From assembly GCF_003965815.1 (NCBI RefSeq), contig NZ_RXOE01000001.1, positions 1,586,651-1,650,650 on the forward strand: DNA of 64,000 bases, written 5' to 3'. Shown here piece by piece: positions 41,293-49,936 of the stretch; positions within the stretch are counted from its first letter, which is position 1; each line of letters opens with the position of its first letter. The DNA is from Variovorax gossypii (GTDB lineage: Bacteria; Pseudomonadota; Gammaproteobacteria; Burkholderiales; Burkholderiaceae_C). Below the pieces are notes generated by a model. The model was not told the DNA's origin. It was given only the letters and a program-made list of their open reading frames with translations, and did not search any database. The position numbers and the translations under genes are program-made.

Positions 41293-43109
41293 CCGGCGCG
41301 ATCGTTCTGCTTCTTCTCGCGGCCTGCCCGGCCCTCGCACGGGCAACCGCGACGGCCGCGCCCGAACTGCGCGTGGAGGCCGTGCGCGGCGCCGGCTGGA
41401 ACGACACAGCCCCGCCCGCCGAGGGCTGGACGCCCGTCACCCTGCCCGACAGCTGGGCCACGCGCTGGCCCGGCTTCGACGGCGTGGTCTGGTATCGCCT
41501 CACGTGGGAGCAGCCCGAACAGGTGCATGAAGCCGGCCTGCTGCTGAACTACCTGAACATGGCCGGCGAGGTCTCGCTCAACGGCACGACGATCTCGCGC
41601 GACGAAAGCCTGGTCGAGCCGCTCACGCGCGCCTGGAACACGCCGCGCTACTGGCTGCTGGCGCCGCCGCTGCTCAAACCCGGCACCAACACGCTGCTGG
41701 TGCGCGTGTCGGGGCTGGCGCCCTACCAGGCGGGGCTGGGGCCGGTCGAGATCGGCGAGCCGGCGGCGATTCAGTCGCGTTTCGAACGCGAACGGCTGGT
41801 GCGGCGCGACCTGCAGGTGCTGGGCCTCGCGGTCAGCGCGGCGGTCTCGGCCTTCTTCGCGGCCTGGTGGTGGCTGCGCCGGCGCGAGACGGCCTACGGC
41901 TGGTTCGCCGTGATGTCGGTGCTGTGGCTGTTGTTCGCCTACAACCAGATCGCGACCAGCCCCTGGCCGTTCGGCTCCAACCACCACTGGCAGGCGCTCA
42001 ACACCTCGCTGCTGCTGGTGTTCAGCGTGTCTTACCTGCTGTTCGTGCTGCGCTACTGCGGACGCCGCCTGCCCCGGCTCGAAGGCGCGGCCGCGCTGGT
42101 GGCGCTGGCCGGCGTGCTCGACCTGTGGCTGGCGCCCGAACCATCGCTGGCGGTGCACCGAGCCATCTGGACGCTGGTGGGCGGCCTCACGGTCATCGTG
42201 GTGAACAGCTGCGCCCTCGTGTACGGCTGGCGCCATCGCGGCAGCTCGGTGCGCTCCATCGCGCCCTTCATGGCGATCTCGGCGGTGACGGGCGCGCACG
42301 ACCTGCTGGTGTTCACGCAGGTGATCGACAGCAACATCTACTACACCAACATGTCGTCGTACGTGCTGCTGCTGGGCATGGCGCTGACGCAGGCCGCGCG
42401 CTTCGCGCAGAGCCTGCGGCGCATCGAGAACTTCAACACCGAGCTGATCGAGGAAGTGAATGCGGCCAAGGCCGAGCTGGCGGCCACGCTTGCGCAGCAG
42501 CATGCGCTGGAACTCGCGCACGCGCGCATCGGCGAGCGCGTGAACCTGGTGAGCGACCTGCACGACGGCCTGGGCGGCATGCTGGTGGGCAGCATCGCGA
42601 CGCTGGAGCGCAAGCCCGAGAACCTCAGCGCGCCCGAGCTGCTCGCCATGCTCAAGCGCCTGCGCGACGACCTGCGGCTGATCATCGACGCCACCGGCCG
42701 CGACGACGGCGCCCGCGCGCTAGGCGAACTGCTGGTGCCATTGCGCCATCGCAGCTCGGAGCTGCTCGATGCCAACGGCATCGACTGCCGCTGGCAGGTG
42801 TCTGGCATCGAAACCCTGGAGCTGCCGCCCTCGCAGAGCCTGGACCTGATGCGCTTCCTGCAGGAGGCGCTGACCAACGTGCTCAAGCACAGCTCGAGCC
42901 GGCGCGTGGACGTGACGGTGGCGCGCGCGGGCGCCGAGCTTCAGCTCAGCGTGCGCGACGACGGGCGCGGCTTCGCGGTCGAGGACCAGACTGCCGGCGC
43001 GGGATTGCGCAGCCTGCGCACGCGGGCCCGCCGCCTGGGCGCCGAGCTGCACCTGCAGTCGCGCCCCGGCGAGACCCGGGTGGCGCTGCGCATGCCGCTC
43101 GCCGGCTGA
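41202..43109 (+). CDS. Sensor histidine kinase, 7TM-type, partner of the upstream NarL regulator
   Basis: A 635-residue kinase of the same design as the orphan kinase at 10-12 kb. It has a signal-like segment (about 27-45), a jelly-roll-like sensor (LNYLNMAGEVSLNGTTI), about seven membrane helices and a HisKA_3 domain with DLHDGLGG (His454). The HATPase has EALTNVLKHSSS, DDGRGF and GAGLRSLRTRARRLG. ATG 41202 is the only normal start codon upstream of the signal segment, giving a 91-base overlap with the regulator gene in another frame; a non-standard start nearer 41292 cannot be excluded. The gene ends four bases from the convergent P450 gene. Confidence 0.87.
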   Translation: MPHQEHLPQARRQLAHRSRLRSAKAWLAALTGAIVLLLLAACPALARATATAAPELRVEAVRGAGWNDTAPPAEGWTPVTLPDSWATRWPGFDGVVWYRLTWEQPEQVHEAGLLLNYLNMAGEVSLNGTTISRDESLVEPLTRAWNTPRYWLLAPPLLKPGTNTLLVRVSGLAPYQAGLGPVEIGEPAAIQSRFERERLVRRDLQVLGLAVSAAVSAFFAAWWWLRRRETAYGWFAVMSVLWLLFAYNQIATSPWPFGSNHHWQALNTSLLLVFSVSYLLFVLRYCGRRLPRLEGAAALVALAGVLDLWLAPEPSLAVHRAIWTLVGGLTVIVVNSCALVYGWRHRGSSVRSIAPFMAISAVTGAHDLLVFTQVIDSNIYYTNMSSYVLLLGMALTQAARFAQSLRRIENFNTELIEEVNAAKAELAATLAQQHALELAHARIGERVNLVSDLHDGLGGMLVGSIATLERKPENLSAPELLAMLKRLRDDLRLIIDATGRDDGARALGELLVPLRHRSSELLDANGIDCRWQVSGIETLELPPSQSLDLMRFLQEALTNVLKHSSSRRVDVTVARAGAELQLSVRDDGRGFAVEDQTAGAGLRSLRTRARRLGAELHLQSRPGETRVALRMPLAG

Positions 43110-43113
43110 GACT

Positions 43114-45462
43114 TCAGAGTTCCAGCACCAACCGCCCCTCGCAGGCGCGCGAGCAGCAGGACATCATCTTGGTGTTGGCCTCGCGCTCCACCCGAGTGAG
43201 CACCACGTCGCGGTGATCGACCTTGCCGGAGAGCACGCGCACCTCGCAGGAGCCGCACAGGCCTTCTTCGCAATCGCTCTGCACGTCGACGTTCGCGGCG
43301 CGCAGCGCGGTCAGCAGGGTCTGGTCGGGCGGCACGGTGAGAACGAGGCCCGAATCCTTCAGCTCCACCTCGAAGGCGTGTTCCTTCGACGGATCGAGCG
43401 TGGCCAGCGTGGATTCGAAATGCTCCACGCGCAGCGCACCCTCGGGCCAGGCGGCGCAGCAGTCTTCCAGCGCCTCGAGCATGCGCAGCGGGCCGCAGGC
43501 GTAGACCTGCGCGCCTTGCACCGGTTGCGCGAGCAGCGCCCGCAGGTCGTTGCGCCGGCCTTCGTCGGCGGCATGCACGTGCAGGCGCTCGCCATGCAGC
43601 GCGGCCAGCTCGTCGACGAAGGCCATGCTCGCGCGGCTCCGGCCGCTGTAGTGCAGCTCGTAGTCCATGCCCAGCGCCTTGGCGCGCCTCGCCATCGCGC
43701 TCACCGGCGTGATGCCGATGCCGCCGGCGATGAAGATCGCCTTCTTCAGCGACTCGTCGAGCCTGAAGTGGTTGCGCGGGCCGCGGATGCGCAGCCGGTC
43801 GCCCTCCTTCACGTTCGCGTGCACCCACGCGGAGCCACCGCGTCCGTCCGGCTCGTGGAGCACGGCGACTTCGAACGCGCCCGTGTCGTCGGGGTCGCCG
43901 CACAGCGAGTACTGGCGCGACAGCTCCGGCGTTCCGCATTCCACGTCGATGTGCGCGCCGGCAGTCCAGCGCGGCAGCGGCTTGCCATCAGGCGACGCCA
44001 AGCGCAGCCTGACGATGCCGTCGGCCACCGGCGTCACGCCCTGCACCACCACCGGCCGCGCGATGGATTGCGCCGAGGGCTCGCCGATGCGCACCGGCAC
44101 GCGCACGTCGCGCAGGCCCGGGTTCGCGCGCTCGGGGTTCGTCGCCGGGTCCCATTCCGCCCACAGGTGCTCGGGCCCGCGGAACGAGGTGTTCGGCACG
44201 TAGGTGAAGCGCTGCTCGGAAAGGCGCATGTGCGGCAGCCGGCGCGTGAACTCCTCCAGGAAGATCTGCATCTCCATGCGCGCCAGGTTCTTGCCCATGC
44301 ACTGGTGCGAGCCGTAGCCGAAAGTCAGATGGTCGCTGGCGTTGTCGCGGCGGATGTCGAACAGGTCGGCATCGGAGAAATGCCCTTCGTCGTGGTTGGC
44401 CGACGAGGTGACGATCAGCAGGCGCGAGCCGGCCGGCAGGTCGACGCCGCCGACCTGCGTGTCTTTCGTGACCATGCGGCGCCACGCGGCCACCGAGCCG
44501 TTGTGGCGCAGGCACTCCTCCACCGCGTTGGGAATGAGCCCGGGGTCCTCGCACAGCTCGCGCCACACCTGCGGGTGCTGCAGCAGCAGCTTCACCGCGT
44601 TGGCCGTGGCGTTGGCGGTGGTCTCGTGGGCGGCGACGATGCCGGCCATCATCATCGAGTGCAGGTACGAGTCGGTCACGACCTCGGGGTGCTGCATCTG
44701 CTTGCGGATGCCGTACTGCATCCAGCCGGGCGCGTCAGGGTCCTGCCGCATCTTGTCGAGCACCTTGCCGGCGTACTGCCAGAAGTTGCCGACCGCGTGC
44801 GCCACCGCCACCTGCTCCTCGGGCCTGGGGCGGCCCCAGGTATTGACGGTGTGCGCGATGGAGTACTTGCGCAGCGTGTCCATGTCTTCCTCGGGCACGC
44901 CGAGGAAGTGCAGCGCCACGGTGAGCGGGATCTCCCACAGCATCTGGTCGACGAGGTCGGCGCGGCCGTCGTCGATGAAGCGGTCGACGTACTCGCGCGC
45001 CAACTCGCGCACCATGGGCTCGTGGTGCTTCAGCGCCTCGGGCGTGAAGGGGTCCATCAGCGCGCGGCGGCGCGGCATGTGGGCGGGCTCGTCCTCGTTC
45101 ACCAGCGTGCGGTTGAGCGCGAAGCCGTACGAGGCCAGCACCGCGTTGGCTTCCTCGCCGGTGGGCGTGATCTTCTCCAGCGCGATCGACGGGCTGAAGG
45201 TGATGTTGTCGCGGAACACCGCCTTGATGTCCTCGTAGCGCGTGAGCACCCAGTAGCCCAGCTTCGGGCTGAAGAAGATGGGCTCCTGCTCGCGCGCCCA
45301 GCGCACGTACTCGGGCGGATCCTGCTGGTAGCCGTCCTCGAAGGGATCGAAGCCGGCGGCGCGCTGGCTCACGGGGCAGCCGGTGGGTGTGCGCTCGGAA
45401 GACAGCGGGCCGTGCGCGACGGGACAGCCGGAGGTACGTGGGGACGTGGCGGTATCGGACAT
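43114..45462 (-). CDS. Self-sufficient cytochrome P450 fused to reductase, CYP116B type
   Basis: A 782-residue single-chain monooxygenase. The P450 domain (about 1-430) has the I-helix segment AGIVAAHETT at 273-282, the ExxR motif E316-R319 and haem ligand Cys388 in FGYGSHQCMG. A phthalate-dioxygenase-reductase-like FMN/NAD domain follows, with SRQYSLCG and AGGIGITPVSAMARRAKALG. The C-terminal 2Fe-2S ferredoxin has CEEGLCGSC and a distal CCSRAC. This domain order is that of class VII enzymes such as P450RhF, which carry electrons from NADPH to haem within one chain and oxidise aromatics, alkanes and many drugs. It starts 11 bases after the Bug protein stop, in the same operon. Confidence 0.92.
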   Translation of the reverse strand: MSDTATSPRTSGCPVAHGPLSSERTPTGCPVSQRAAGFDPFEDGYQQDPPEYVRWAREQEPIFFSPKLGYWVLTRYEDIKAVFRDNITFSPSIALEKITPTGEEANAVLASYGFALNRTLVNEDEPAHMPRRRALMDPFTPEALKHHEPMVRELAREYVDRFIDDGRADLVDQMLWEIPLTVALHFLGVPEEDMDTLRKYSIAHTVNTWGRPRPEEQVAVAHAVGNFWQYAGKVLDKMRQDPDAPGWMQYGIRKQMQHPEVVTDSYLHSMMMAGIVAAHETTANATANAVKLLLQHPQVWRELCEDPGLIPNAVEECLRHNGSVAAWRRMVTKDTQVGGVDLPAGSRLLIVTSSANHDEGHFSDADLFDIRRDNASDHLTFGYGSHQCMGKNLARMEMQIFLEEFTRRLPHMRLSEQRFTYVPNTSFRGPEHLWAEWDPATNPERANPGLRDVRVPVRIGEPSAQSIARPVVVQGVTPVADGIVRLRLASPDGKPLPRWTAGAHIDVECGTPELSRQYSLCGDPDDTGAFEVAVLHEPDGRGGSAWVHANVKEGDRLRIRGPRNHFRLDESLKKAIFIAGGIGITPVSAMARRAKALGMDYELHYSGRSRASMAFVDELAALHGERLHVHAADEGRRNDLRALLAQPVQGAQVYACGPLRMLEALEDCCAAWPEGALRVEHFESTLATLDPSKEHAFEVELKDSGLVLTVPPDQTLLTALRAANVDVQSDCEEGLCGSCEVRVLSGKVDHRDVVLTRVEREANTKMMSCCSRACEGRLVLEL

Positions 45463-45473
45463 GGCGGGCAGGT

Positions 45474-46448
45474 TCAGTCGAGGGTGATCTTCAGGTCGCG
45501 GATCAGCTTGTGCCAGCGCTCGGTCTCGCTCTTGAGCAGCGCGGCGTACTGCGCGGGCGTGTTGCCCACCGGCTCCACGCCGAAGTCGACCATGCGCGTG
45601 CGCACCGAGGGCTCGTTGATGGCGGCCACGAGCTGGCGGTTGAGCGTGTTCACCACGTCGGCGGGCGTGGCCGAGGGCACCACCACGCCGACCAATGCGG
45701 CGGCCTCGACGTTCCTGTAGCCGAGCTCGGCGAAGGTGGGCACGTCGGGCAGCTGCGGCAGGCGGGTCGGGTTGGCGACCGCCAGGGCCTTCACCTTGCC
45801 ACCCTTGATGAAGCCGGAGCCGGCGGCCAGGTCGACCATCATGGCCGGCAGCTGCCCGCCGACCACGTCGGCCAGCGCGGGCGCCGCGCCGCGATACGGC
45901 ACGTGGACCATGAAGAGCTTGGCCTCCACCTTCAGCAGCTCCATCGCCAGGTGGTGCGGGCTGCCGGCGCCGGCCGAGGCGTAGTTGATGCCGCCCGGCT
46001 TGGCGCGGGCCTGGGCGATGAAGTCCTTGGCCGAGTTGAAGCCCGAGTTGGCGCCGACCACCAGGATCATCGGGAACTTGCCCATCAGCGTGACGGGCGC
46101 GAGGTCCTTGGTGGGGCTGTAGCTCAGCGACTTGTAGAGCGCGGGGTTGAACACCAGCGTGCCGTTGTCGGCCGACAGCACCGTGTAGCCGTCGGCCGGC
46201 GCGCGTGCGGTCTCGGCGGCGGCCAGCGCGGTGTTGCCGCCGGGCTTGTTGTCCACCAGCACCGGCTGCGCGACCTGGGTGGACAGCGTCTGCGCGACCG
46301 TGCGCGCCAGGAAATCGGAGCCGCCGCCGGCCGCGTAGGGAACGATCCAGCGGATCGGCTTGGCCGGAAAGGCCTGCTGGGCGCCGGCGCCGGCGGCGAC
46401 GGCAGCCAGCGAAAGAGCCGCGAGGCAGCGGACGAATTGCTTCTTCAT
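45474..46448 (-). CDS. Bug family (tripartite tricarboxylate transporter) periplasmic binding protein
   Basis: A 324-residue exported solute receptor. The signal peptide ends near AGAGAQ, followed by FPAKPIRWIVPYAAGGGSDFLAR, the family's N-terminal ligand motif, and GGINYASAGAGSPHHLAMELL. Betaproteobacteria encode many Bug proteins, often without a matching membrane transporter, for sensing or uptake of carboxylates and aromatic acids. ATG 46448 has GGAGA seven bases upstream; the open frame extends further upstream into the shared promoter. It is upstream of the P450 gene by 11 bases and divergent from an IclR regulator, so its ligand may be a substrate or product of the P450. Confidence 0.9.
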   Translation of the reverse strand: MKKQFVRCLAALSLAAVAAGAGAQQAFPAKPIRWIVPYAAGGGSDFLARTVAQTLSTQVAQPVLVDNKPGGNTALAAAETARAPADGYTVLSADNGTLVFNPALYKSLSYSPTKDLAPVTLMGKFPMILVVGANSGFNSAKDFIAQARAKPGGINYASAGAGSPHHLAMELLKVEAKLFMVHVPYRGAAPALADVVGGQLPAMMVDLAAGSGFIKGGKVKALAVANPTRLPQLPDVPTFAELGYRNVEAAALVGVVVPSATPADVVNTLNRQLVAAINEPSVRTRMVDFGVEPVGNTPAQYAALLKSETERWHKLIRDLKITLD

Positions 46449-46476
46449 GAGGGAGTCTCCGTACTGGATTTTGTGT

Positions 46477-46507
46477 ATTGCGTAATTATCATACGCATTG
46501 CGTAATT
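46477..46507. promoter_or_regulatory. Repeat operators between IclR and the Bug-P450 operon
   Basis: ATTGCGTAATT occurs at 46477-46487 and again at 46497-46507, a 20-bp spacing. The first copy also pairs with TACGCA as the inverted repeat TGCGTA-N7-TACGCA (46479-46497). It sits between the divergent starts in an AT-rich stretch, as expected for IclR binding and a promoter -10 region. Confidence 0.65.
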
Positions 46508-46572
46508 CATGGATCGCGGGTTTACCCGGCCACATCGAGCCACGTCGACCGAGCACCTAACATCCAGCCGTC

Positions 46573-47400
46573 ATGAAGCAGCCCCCGGAATCCGATCCCT
46601 CCCTCTCCTCCCCTGCACGCGAGCGCCGCCAGCGGGTGCAGTCCGCCGAAACCGGCATGTCGGTGCTCAAGGGGCTGGCGCACCTGGGCGGGCGCAGCAG
46701 CCTGACCGCGCTGTCGGCGCACGTCGTGGAGAGCCCGGCGAAGGTGCACCGCTACCTCGCCAGCCTGATGGAAGCGGGCCTCGTGCTGCAGGACGCCGCC
46801 TCGCAGCACTACTACCTGGGCACGGAGGCGATCCAGATCGGCCTGGCCGCCATGCGGCAGGCCGACCCGATCCGCGCGGCCGAGCCCTGCCTGATCCGCC
46901 TGCGCGAATCGCTGGAGGTGACCTGCTTCGTGGCGGTGATGGGAAACAAGGGCCCGACCATCGTGCGCTTCGAGGAGCCGGGCCTGCCGGTCACGGTGAA
47001 CGTGCGCGCCGGCTCGGTGATGTCGATGCTGTGGTCGGCCACCGGCCGCGCCTTCCTGGGCCTGCTCGACGAATCGCGCGTGCTCGCGCTGGCCGAGCAG
47101 GAGCTGGGCGAGGCCACGCCGGAGATGCGCGCGCAGCTCGACCCGAAGGACCCGATCGGCCAGCTGCGCCGCGAGGTGCGGCAGGCGCGCTGCGCGAGCG
47201 TGAAAGACACCTACCTGCGCGGCATCAGCGCCGTGGCGGCGCCGGTCTACGACTATGCGGGGAGGGTCTGCGCCGTGATCACCGCGCTGGGTGCCACCGG
47301 CGGCTTCGATCCGGCCATCGACGGCCCCATTGCGGCGGCCGTGCGGCGGGAAGCGAAGGCCGCGAGCACCCTGCTGGGCGCCGCGGACTCGACGGACTGA
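46573..47400 (+). CDS. IclR family transcriptional regulator
   Basis: A 275-residue regulator with an N-terminal winged helix (GMSVLKGLAHLGGRSSLTALSAHVVESPAKVHRYLASLMEAGLV) and a C-terminal ligand-binding domain of the GAF-like IclR type (CFVAVMGNKGPTIVRFEEPG, SVKDTYLRGISAVAAPVYDY). It most likely controls the divergent Bug-P450 operon through the repeats between them, using an aromatic or carboxylate effector. It is convergent with uppP, 15 bases apart. Confidence 0.9.
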   Translation: MKQPPESDPSLSSPARERRQRVQSAETGMSVLKGLAHLGGRSSLTALSAHVVESPAKVHRYLASLMEAGLVLQDAASQHYYLGTEAIQIGLAAMRQADPIRAAEPCLIRLRESLEVTCFVAVMGNKGPTIVRFEEPGLPVTVNVRAGSVMSMLWSATGRAFLGLLDESRVLALAEQELGEATPEMRAQLDPKDPIGQLRREVRQARCASVKDTYLRGISAVAAPVYDYAGRVCAVITALGATGGFDPAIDGPIAAAVRREAKAASTLLGAADSTD

Positions 47401-47415
47401 AGTTTCAGGGCCGGA

Positions 47416-48243
47416 TCAGTCGGCCCAGACCACCGTGCCGGTCCAGGCAGTGGCCAGCACAAGAATGCCGAAGGCGATGCGGTACCAGGCGAAGGGAATG
47501 AAGCTGTGGCTGCTGATGTACTTCAGCAGCCAGCGCACGCACAGCCAGGCGCTGATGAACGAGAACACCAGACCCACCGCGAACAGCGGCACGTCGGCCA
47601 TCGACAGCGCCGCGCGCTCCTTGTAGATGCTGTAGAGACCCGCGCCGATCAGCGTCGGAATGGCGAGGAAGAACGAGAAGTCGGTCGCCGCCTGGCGCGA
47701 GAGGCCCAGCAGCATGCCGCCGATGATGGTCGAGCCGCTGCGGCTGGTGCCCGGGATCATCGCGAAGCACTGCACCAGGCCGACCTTGAGCGCGTCCCAC
47801 GGCGTCATGTCGTCGACATGCTCGACGCGCACCGATCCGGGCGGGCGCTTCTCGGCCCAGAGGATGATGAAGCCGCCGATGATGAAGGTGCTGGCCACCA
47901 CGGTCGGAATGAACAGGTGCTCCTTGATGACCTTGCCGAACAGCAGGCCCAGCACTACGGCGGGCAGGAAGCCGATGAAGATGTTGAGCGCCAGGCGCTG
48001 CGCCTTCGGCTGTCGCGGCAGCGCCACAACGGTGGATCGGATCTTCTGCCAGTAGACCAGGATCACCGCGAAGATCGCGCCGGTCTGGATGGCGATCTCG
48101 AAGACCTTGCCCCGGTTGTCGCCGAAGCCGCCGAGCAGGGAGCCCGCAAGGATCAGGTGGCCGGTCGAAGAGATGGGGAGAAATTCGGTGAGACCCTCGA
48201 CGATGCCCATGACGGCGGCCTTGGCCAGCAAAACAATATCCAC
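47416..48243 (-). CDS. uppP: Undecaprenyl-diphosphatase UppP/BacA
   Basis: A 275-residue polytopic membrane enzyme that removes a phosphate from undecaprenyl pyrophosphate, recycling the lipid carrier for peptidoglycan and other glycans and giving bacitracin tolerance. It has the active-site motifs [17 protein letters not shown] near the N-terminus and [10 protein letters not shown] in the C-terminal half. The GTG start at 48243 has AAGGAG six bases upstream. No functional link to either neighbour is evident. Confidence 0.95.
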   Translation of the reverse strand: MDIVLLAKAAVMGIVEGLTEFLPISSTGHLILAGSLLGGFGDNRGKVFEIAIQTGAIFAVILVYWQKIRSTVVALPRQPKAQRLALNIFIGFLPAVVLGLLFGKVIKEHLFIPTVVASTFIIGGFIILWAEKRPPGSVRVEHVDDMTPWDALKVGLVQCFAMIPGTSRSGSTIIGGMLLGLSRQAATDFSFFLAIPTLIGAGLYSIYKERAALSMADVPLFAVGLVFSFISAWLCVRWLLKYISSHSFIPFAWYRIAFGILVLATAWTGTVVWAD

Positions 48244-48337
48244 GCGTACTCCTTTTCAAGTGCAGTCATTATCACGAGGGGACAGGTCAGCCTCGGCTCA
48301 GCATCCCCTGTTTCGGTGATGTTCAGGCCCCATCCAT

Positions 48338-48367
48338 TGACACACAGTGACGTCTCAGGGTGTGTCA
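48338..48367. promoter_or_regulatory. Inverted repeat upstream of the unknown gene
   Basis: TGACACAC and GTGTGTCA are perfect 8-bp inverted arms 14 bases apart, ending 25 bases before the ATG at 48393. It could be an operator or a leader hairpin. Confidence 0.45.
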
Positions 48368-48392
48368 GAGATGCCCGAAGGAGTTATCGGTA

Positions 48393-49274
48393 ATGCGAAC
48401 GTTCACGCGCGGCGACAGGCTGGAAGAACACGCGTCGACTTTCGACGACCACGGCGAGGACCGCCGCAAGAACGCCCAGGACCTCGAACGCGAGCAGCGC
48501 GCCTCGATGCGGCGCGTGGTCGAGGCCACGGGCGCATCGGCCCACGAACTGCAGCAGCTGATGCAGCGGCTGCTCGACATCGACCGCGCGGGCTCCAGCG
48601 CGGGCATCGTCGCGCAGGGGCACATCGCGGCCGACCGCATGCAGTCGGGCATGGCAACGCTGGACCTGGGCGACGGCCACGTGGCCGAGCAGCGCGGCGA
48701 CGCCGTGCAGAGCATCGATTTCTGGCTGCTCGAGCCGCTGGACCCCGCGCACGACAAGAAGTGGTACGCCCGCTGGAAGTTCTGGAGCTTCATCCTCGGC
48801 GCAGCCGGCTCCGAGGCCGCGCTCACCCTGCAGGGGCTGGCGCTGCGGCCCACCGAGCCCGGCGACACGCATGCCGACCTGGTGGCCAAGGCGCGCAAGG
48901 TGCTCGAGAGCTGGCGCCGCACCTCCGAGCCGCTCTTCTGGGCAGCCATGGAGTGCTACGTGCGGCAGCAGTCGTTCTCGCTCGAGACGCAGGCCTACCT
49001 GATGCACTGCATCGCCGTCGTGTTCGCGGGCGATCCGATGAAGCTCTCGAACGAGCAGAGCGAGCAGCTCGCGGGCGTGCTCGCCGACACGTACTGCGAC
49101 GCGCTGGGCACTTCGGCGTGCATGCCCTCGGCGGACATCTACCGGCGCCTGTCGCAGGGGCTGGAAGCGACCGACCGCGAGACCGGCCTGGTCCGCAATC
49201 TGGGGCGCAGCGACGCGGCCCAGATCGCGATGACGGCGCTGTTCTCGGTGATCGAAGGCTCGCGCCTACGCTGA
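48393..49274 (+). CDS. Conserved-looking protein of unknown function
   Basis: A 293-residue soluble protein I cannot assign. The N-terminus is strongly charged and helical (DDHGEDRRKNAQDLEREQRASMRR). A middle Trp-rich patch (KKWYARWKFWSFILGAAGSEAAL) may lie at a membrane or protein surface, and the C-terminal half is helical (RRTSEPLFWAAMECYVRQQ). ATG 48393 has AAGGAG about ten bases upstream. The 3' end overlaps the convergent racemase-like gene by nine bases. An inverted repeat lies just upstream. Confidence 0.6.
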   Translation: MRTFTRGDRLEEHASTFDDHGEDRRKNAQDLEREQRASMRRVVEATGASAHELQQLMQRLLDIDRAGSSAGIVAQGHIAADRMQSGMATLDLGDGHVAEQRGDAVQSIDFWLLEPLDPAHDKKWYARWKFWSFILGAAGSEAALTLQGLALRPTEPGDTHADLVAKARKVLESWRRTSEPLFWAAMECYVRQQSFSLETQAYLMHCIAVVFAGDPMKLSNEQSEQLAGVLADTYCDALGTSACMPSADIYRRLSQGLEATDRETGLVRNLGRSDAAQIAMTALFSVIEGSRLR

Positions 49275-49919
49275 GCCAGCCCCGGTGCGCCGGCGCAGCG
49301 CACGCACCGCGCTGTCGACCGTGGTGAGCACCGGCAGGCCGCTGGCGGCCTCGCAGGCCTCGCGTGCCCGCGCCATGCTGAATTGCGCCAGCGCGATGCG
49401 CGTGCAGCCGCGTTCACGCAGCGCGACGGCCTGCGCGGCGATCAGCGCGCCGTGCCGCTGGGTATCGCCTGCGTTCAGCGCGTCGAGCGCGCCTTCGGCC
49501 AGCGCGGTTTCGAGCGCGACGTTCGAAGGAAACTCCGGCGGCATCGATGCCAGCGTGGGCGCGAAGGTGGCGATCAGGCCCAGCCTGCCCTGCCCCTGCA
49601 CTGCTTCGTCGATCATGGCCTCGTTCGGCTTGAGCACCGGAATGCCCGCATGCCGCCGCGCCACCGCCTCGATGCACGGCCCGAAGGCCGAGCAGGTGAA
49701 GAGGATGCCCTGCGCACCCGTGTCGACCGCGTACTGCGCGAGACGCTGGAAGCGCTCGTGCATGACGTCGTCGAGCCCCTTGCCGTTGCGCGCCAGGTCG
49801 GCCGAGAGGCTGTCGTCGAGCAGGTTCATGCGCACGGCCGCAGGCCAGTCGCGCGCGAAGGCTTCGTTGATGGGCGCGACGGAATGCGAGAGCGCGTGGA
49901 TCAGGGCAATGCGGGTCAT
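49266..49919 (-). CDS. Asp/Glu racemase-family protein with only one catalytic Cys
   Basis: A 217-residue protein of the aspartate/glutamate/hydantoin racemase superfamily. The first catalytic Cys is present in FTCSAFGPC (C76). The second, normally in a GCT-type loop near residue 179, is replaced by Gln in ALAQFSMARA, though a nearby CTRI Cys exists. It may therefore act as a decarboxylase- or isomerase-like variant rather than a two-base racemase. It is the last gene of an operon with an amino-acid binding protein and a class-III aminotransferase, which points to amino-acid or D-amino-acid catabolism. Confidence 0.75.
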   Translation of the reverse strand: MTRIALIHALSHSVAPINEAFARDWPAAVRMNLLDDSLSADLARNGKGLDDVMHERFQRLAQYAVDTGAQGILFTCSAFGPCIEAVARRHAGIPVLKPNEAMIDEAVQGQGRLGLIATFAPTLASMPPEFPSNVALETALAEGALDALNAGDTQRHGALIAAQAVALRERGCTRIALAQFSMARAREACEAASGLPVLTTVDSAVRALRRRTGAGSA

Positions 49920-49936
49920 GGATTCAAGGCAAGAGT

